This document shows, one piece after another, positions 38,111 to 41,257 of a stretch of DNA of 41,257 bases. The notes under the pieces were generated by a model. The model made no database searches, was not told the DNA's origin, and saw nothing but the letters and a program-made list of their open reading frames with translations. The position numbers and the translations under genes were made by a program. Position 1 is the stretch's first letter. Every line of letters begins with the position of its first letter. The DNA is from a virus, in IMG/VR virus record IMGVR_UViG_3300034198_012662, positions 1-41,257 of that record, one strand, 5' to 3'.

Positions 38111-38822
38111 TATTTTTAAGATATTCAGTAATTTCTTCTATGGAAAGTCCTTCACTTTCCATTGAACTTTTTAAAGAATTTAATTGTCTTTTTATTATTG
38201 GAGTAATCTTTCCGGTTTTTTCTTTAACTAATTCTTCGTCTTTTGTTCTTTTAGATAATATACTTTCAATAAATTCTTCTATGAATTTTTTTGGATTTTC
38301 CACTAATCTAACTTTATCGTCTGGTAAATCTTCATCATATCCCATTTGATCCATTCTCTCTTTAGCTTCGTCATCACTTAATCCCAAGTCTTTTTCAAAA
38401 TGTTTTTCTGCGTCATCATAGTCAGCGTCTTGTTTAAGGGTTTCTTTATACCCTAATGCTTTACTCATATCGGATTCCGCCCAATATCTTAATGATGTAT
38501 GTGTACCATGAACACCATGAGTACCCATTGATCCAGCGGCTGCTTTAACTACTTGGTCAGTTGTTTTTTTCTGACTAATACCCTTTTTATTAATATCTAG
38601 CGGTGTTTTACCTCTTTTTATATTACCCACCTCATCTACGATTTCATCGACCTCTTTTTTCTCAGGTAGGTTTGAAAAATCTGTTTTTTTAGAAAACTCT
38701 TTAGCCCATTTAGTCCACTTCTTACCTTTTTTTCCCTTTTTACCTGCTTGAGCGTAAAAAAATCTCTGTTGCGCTTTTGACTCAAATTTCTCCTCAATAA
38801 CTTGTTTTATAAAATTATTCAT
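38103..38822 (-). CDS. SKAQQRFF-motif virion-associated protein (239 aa)
   Basis: The start is placed at ATG 38822 rather than the GTG at 38831. The protein opens with a helix (MNNFIKQVIEEKFE), then SKAQQRFFYAQAGKKGKKGKKW, a basic segment similar to the SKAQQRFFG motif common in T4-like phage structural proteins. A THGVHGTHTSLRYWAES segment and a C-terminal acidic helical region (about 125-235) follow. No enzyme motif. It leads the minus-strand cluster that runs to 35645. Confidence 0.72.
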   Translation of the reverse strand: MNNFIKQVIEEKFESKAQQRFFYAQAGKKGKKGKKWTKWAKEFSKKTDFSNLPEKKEVDEIVDEVGNIKRGKTPLDINKKGISQKKTTDQVVKAAAGSMGTHGVHGTHTSLRYWAESDMSKALGYKETLKQDADYDDAEKHFEKDLGLSDDEAKERMDQMGYDEDLPDDKVRLVENPKKFIEEFIESILSKRTKDEELVKEKTGKITPIIKRQLNSLKSSMESEGLSIEEITEYLKNNE

Positions 38823-38837
38823 ATAAATCACTTTTTA

Positions 38838-38845
38838 TATAAATA
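38838..38845. promoter_or_regulatory. TATTTATA / TATAAATA motif between divergent genes
   Basis: It reads TATTTATA toward the minus-strand gene (15 bases from ATG 38822) and TATAAATA, the T4 late consensus itself, toward the plus-strand gene (9 bases from ATG 38855). It could serve either or both. Confidence 0.45.
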
Positions 38846-38854
38846 TCAAATCTT

Positions 38855-39979
38855 ATGAAAGATATTTATGTGAAGATGAATACTCAAAATATTTTAAAGT
38901 ATTGGGGGTCTAAACTTGATGTCAAATTAGATTATTCGGAGTTTTATGATTACGAATTATATAAAATAGATGGAGATTTAGATTTAGATGTAATCGATTA
39001 CACAAAAGAAATAACATATTCTTCTTTGGTGATAGATTCCTCTTGTTTAGATACGTCCGTAAATAACATAAAACCATGGGAAATTGAGATAAATTCACAA
39101 TATACTCATATTGATTCTTGTGATTTTACGGTTAGAAGAAGAACAGAAAGAGGATGGACATTGGATTTTATTTTTAACAGAGATAATCTTCCGTGGAGTG
39201 GTGGAAGTACTTTTTATTATTGGGGTATTAAAGATGAAACAGACCCATTAAATTATTTAGACAATAATTTATCTTTTTCTTTTACTAATGATGGTAGAAT
39301 ACAGTGGAAATCTCACAGATATTCAGGTTTTTGTGAAACTGTATCAGGTTATACTGAAATAGATTATATATCATCTGGTCAAACAGAGGTATTATGTACA
39401 AGTGGAACATCAGAAGATTTTAACATCACTGTAACATTTAAGAGAAATAACGAATACACCGATTGTGATATACTGAATAGTGGAGGTTCAAATGATTTGA
39501 TAACCGGATGGACTGTAACAAATCCATATGAAGTATTAACTGGAGCGACCGAGGATTACACTATAGTTGAGGTTCTGAATAAAAAATGGAACTCAGAAAG
39601 AAATAATAGACTTGGTACACTAAAAATTTATTTAAACGGAAAACCAATTTATAAATTAAATGATTGGGAGGAAATAATTCCATCTGTTAGAAATTCCGCG
39701 AATCCAATAGTTCAAGTTTTTGGGGGTGGAACATCTGGTGTTGATAATTTACACACAGGCACTACTGAATTTAATTTATTAAGAGTCAAATATTTTGAAG
39801 ATTTTCTTATTTATCCAAATATAAAACATCATTATATCGTTTCAACTAAACCATATTACAATATTATTGAATGTGGACAAATATGTGAGGATAATTTATC
39901 GGTTTTTTCATTTGAAGGTATTTTATCTGAGAATTCATCATATTTGTTAACAGAAAACAATAACGTGTTGCAATATTAA
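38855..39979 (+). CDS. lectin-like beta-rich virion protein (374 aa)
   Basis: The 374-residue protein is rich in Tyr, Thr, Gly and Asn and dominated by predicted beta strands. Characteristic stretches are RRRTERGWTLDFIFNRDNLPWSGGS at about 95-119, KIYLNGKPIYKLNDWEEIIPS at about 258-278, and VQVFGGGTSGVDNLHTG at about 288-304. This resembles a concanavalin/LamG-type jelly roll used by phage fibres or baseplate proteins. It is directly upstream of the repeat-rich fibre gene on the same strand, supporting an adsorption role. No assigned family. Confidence 0.75.
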   Translation: MKDIYVKMNTQNILKYWGSKLDVKLDYSEFYDYELYKIDGDLDLDVIDYTKEITYSSLVIDSSCLDTSVNNIKPWEIEINSQYTHIDSCDFTVRRRTERGWTLDFIFNRDNLPWSGGSTFYYWGIKDETDPLNYLDNNLSFSFTNDGRIQWKSHRYSGFCETVSGYTEIDYISSGQTEVLCTSGTSEDFNITVTFKRNNEYTDCDILNSGGSNDLITGWTVTNPYEVLTGATEDYTIVEVLNKKWNSERNNRLGTLKIYLNGKPIYKLNDWEEIIPSVRNSANPIVQVFGGGTSGVDNLHTGTTEFNLLRVKYFEDFLIYPNIKHHYIVSTKPYYNIIECGQICEDNLSVFSFEGILSENSSYLLTENNNVLQY

Positions 39980-39981
39980 AG

Positions 39982-39989
39982 TATTTATA
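39982..39989 (+). promoter_or_regulatory. TATTTATA late-type promoter motif, 3 bases from start codon
   Basis: TATTTATA ends 3 bases before the fibre ATG at 39993. Confidence 0.6.
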
Positions 39990-39992
39990 ATA

Positions 39993-41257
39993 ATGGCAAG
40001 TAAAAAAATATCGGAATTACCCTATAATGGGTCCCCTACATTAAGTGGTATTACTGTAGTTGTTGATAATGATGTAACTTATCAAACAACATTAGATAAT
40101 TTAAAAAATACACTTATTCCTCCATCACTTGTACCTATATTATTTACTGGTACTACAATATACTCAAATAATCCGGCTGCGGGTCCAAATTTTACGTTAG
40201 TTGATGGTTTGTTTATTGGTTTAGAAAGTGGATATCAAGCAACAGATGCTAACGGAAGTATTTTTATTGGTAGTGGTTCAGGTTATTTAGCGCATAGTTC
40301 AAGTAATTCAATTTTTATTGGAAGTCAGAGTGGTTGGGGGTCTTCTGACGCTGACGATTCAGTTTTTATTGGACATGATTCTGGTCGTTTTGCTCCTAAC
40401 GCTAATTTTTCAAATTTTATAGGTAATTCTGCGGGTTACAATGCAACAAACGCAAATAACTCCAATTTCTTTGGTGATAATACGGGTAATGGGGCTGAAG
40501 ATGCTCATTATTCAATTTTTATTGGTTCATCCGCGGGTTTATCTGCGGTTAATTCAAGTGGTTCTATTTTAATCGGACATACTGCGGGATTTCAATCATC
40601 AAATTCAGCGTTCTCAGTTTTAATTGGATACAGAGTTGGTACTAATTTTTTTGGAAATAATTCAATTGGAAAAAATAATATTATAATTGGTAATTCAATA
40701 ACATTAGATGATGGTAGAGAAAATTCAATTAATATAGGTGGAATTATATTTGGTACTGGTTCATTTTCTCCTGGTCCAGAAGATGTGGAATTTAAAGGAA
40801 CAGTTGAGGATGGAAGAATAGGTATCAATCAACCTTATCCTAATTATAATTTCGATATTAGTGGAAGTTTAGGTGTTTCCGGTGATGCATATTTCACTAG
40901 TTCTGTTTATGCTCTTAATTTCATTGGTGATGGAAGTCAATTGACGAATTTACCAACACAAAGTGTAGATGTGTCGATGTTTTTGTCTTCGAGTACATTT
41001 ACAAGTGCAAGTGCATCTTTTGATCAAAGAATAATAGACGCAACAAATGAACAAGATTTAAGTTCGTATGCCACAATAACATCGTTAAACGAATTAACTT
41101 CTAGTATTAATGATTTAACTAATGCAACTAGTAGTTATTTAACATCATTAGGCCTTGGTATAGTTAGTTCTTCATCTCAAATAGTATATTCAGGGGTGAC
41201 TGGAATTCCATCAGATATCGTATCTAGTTCATCTCAAATAGTATATTCAGGGGTGAC
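39993..41257 (+). CDS. tail fibre / adhesin with (F/I)IGxxxG repeats, C-terminus outside window
   Basis: The reading frame stays open for 421 codons to the window edge. Residues 1-70 are an N-terminal attachment region. Residues 73-235 contain about nine or ten 17-residue repeats, each with a hydrophobic FIG core followed by xxxG and a Asn/Ser-rich turn, consistent with a beta-solenoid shaft. NFIGDGSQLTNLP at about 309-321 is a motif often found before the chaperone or tip domains of phage fibres. A second, 19-residue repeat (SSSQIVYSGVTGIP) begins near the end. It is probably a receptor-binding fibre; its tip domain and any S74 peptidase lie beyond the window. Confidence 0.85.
   Translation, partial: MASKKISELPYNGSPTLSGITVVVDNDVTYQTTLDNLKNTLIPPSLVPILFTGTTIYSNNPAAGPNFTLVDGLFIGLESGYQATDANGSIFIGSGSGYLAHSSSNSIFIGSQSGWGSSDADDSVFIGHDSGRFAPNANFSNFIGNSAGYNATNANNSNFFGDNTGNGAEDAHYSIFIGSSAGLSAVNSSGSILIGHTAGFQSSNSAFSVLIGYRVGTNFFGNNSIGKNNIIIGNSITLDDGRENSINIGGIIFGTGSFSPGPEDVEFKGTVEDGRIGINQPYPNYNFDISGSLGVSGDAYFTSSVYALNFIGDGSQLTNLPTQSVDVSMFLSSSTFTSASASFDQRIIDATNEQDLSSYATITSLNELTSSINDLTNATSSYLTSLGLGIVSSSSQIVYSGVTGIPSDIVSSSSQIVYSGV
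41172..41257 (+). repeat. 57-bp-spaced direct repeat at the end of the fibre gene
   Basis: A 29-base stretch starting at 41172 recurs identically at 41229, 57 bases (19 codons) apart. The second copy is cut by the window end, so the full array length is unknown. Confidence 0.85.

Noticed and set aside
40592-40828. Minus-strand 78-aa ORF near the window end
   Set aside because: It is antisense to the fibre gene, whose plus-strand frame is open and repeat-structured across the same bases.

Overview
The window is part of the genome of a large, AT-rich, T4-like tailed phage (myovirus type), most likely infecting a Bacteroidota (flavobacteria-like) host. The T4 signature is the ordered head set of large terminase (gp17), portal (gp20), prohead protease (gp21), acidic scaffold (gp22) and major capsid protein (gp23), with a gp55-like late sigma factor, PhoH and an OB-fold baseplate hub protein. 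The host guess rests on A-rich leaders without Shine-Dalgarno sequences, a phage copy of ribosomal protein bS21 that looks Bacteroidota-like, and several small protein families I associate with phages of that phylum. It is an inference.

Layout. 1-580: minus-strand tRNA block with two complete class II tRNAs, one aberrant tRNA-Leu-like sequence cut by the window edge, and two tiny ORFs. 761-2000: plus-strand membrane-protein cassette that looks like holin and spanin functions, closed by a two-way terminator. 2076-3331: minus-strand operon with a polynucleotide-kinase-like P-loop protein, a cyclic-phosphate-processing receiver-domain protein and an unknown third protein, a candidate RNA end-healing module. 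3395-6290: small lipoprotein, N-domain-less ClpC-type unfoldase and divergent Hsp20, with a palindrome in the shared promoter region. 6381-11090: KTSC protein, nucleotidyltransferase-fold protein and four probable head-associated proteins. 11133-19988: head morphogenesis, interrupted by bS21 on the opposite strand. 20067-21669: SAP-like protein, dCMP deaminase and a free-standing LAGLIDADG endonuclease. 21700-28816: minus-strand virion and baseplate genes. 28833-32212: late sigma factor, two glycosyltransferases and a HAD-like protein. 32318-35590: PhoH, dUTPase, small conserved proteins and a third glycosyltransferase. 35645-38822: minus-strand virion-associated proteins. 38855 to the end: a lectin-like virion protein and a repeat-rich tail fibre that runs off the window.

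How it fits together. An 8-base motif, TATTTATA on the coding strand, precedes at least 18 genes on both strands, chiefly structural ones. It is probably the late promoter read by the gp55-like sigma factor. In eight cases it ends only 3-5 bases before the start codon, which would give leaderless or nearly leaderless late mRNAs. With the absence of Shine-Dalgarno sequences and the phage bS21 gene, this suggests late translation may be adapted to, or may modify, the host initiation pathway. Several head-region proteins start with a short amphipathic helix followed by (I/L)-x-E, the T4 prohead protease signature, so they may be packaged into the prohead and trimmed. dCMP deaminase and dUTPase supply dTTP precursors for an AT-rich genome.
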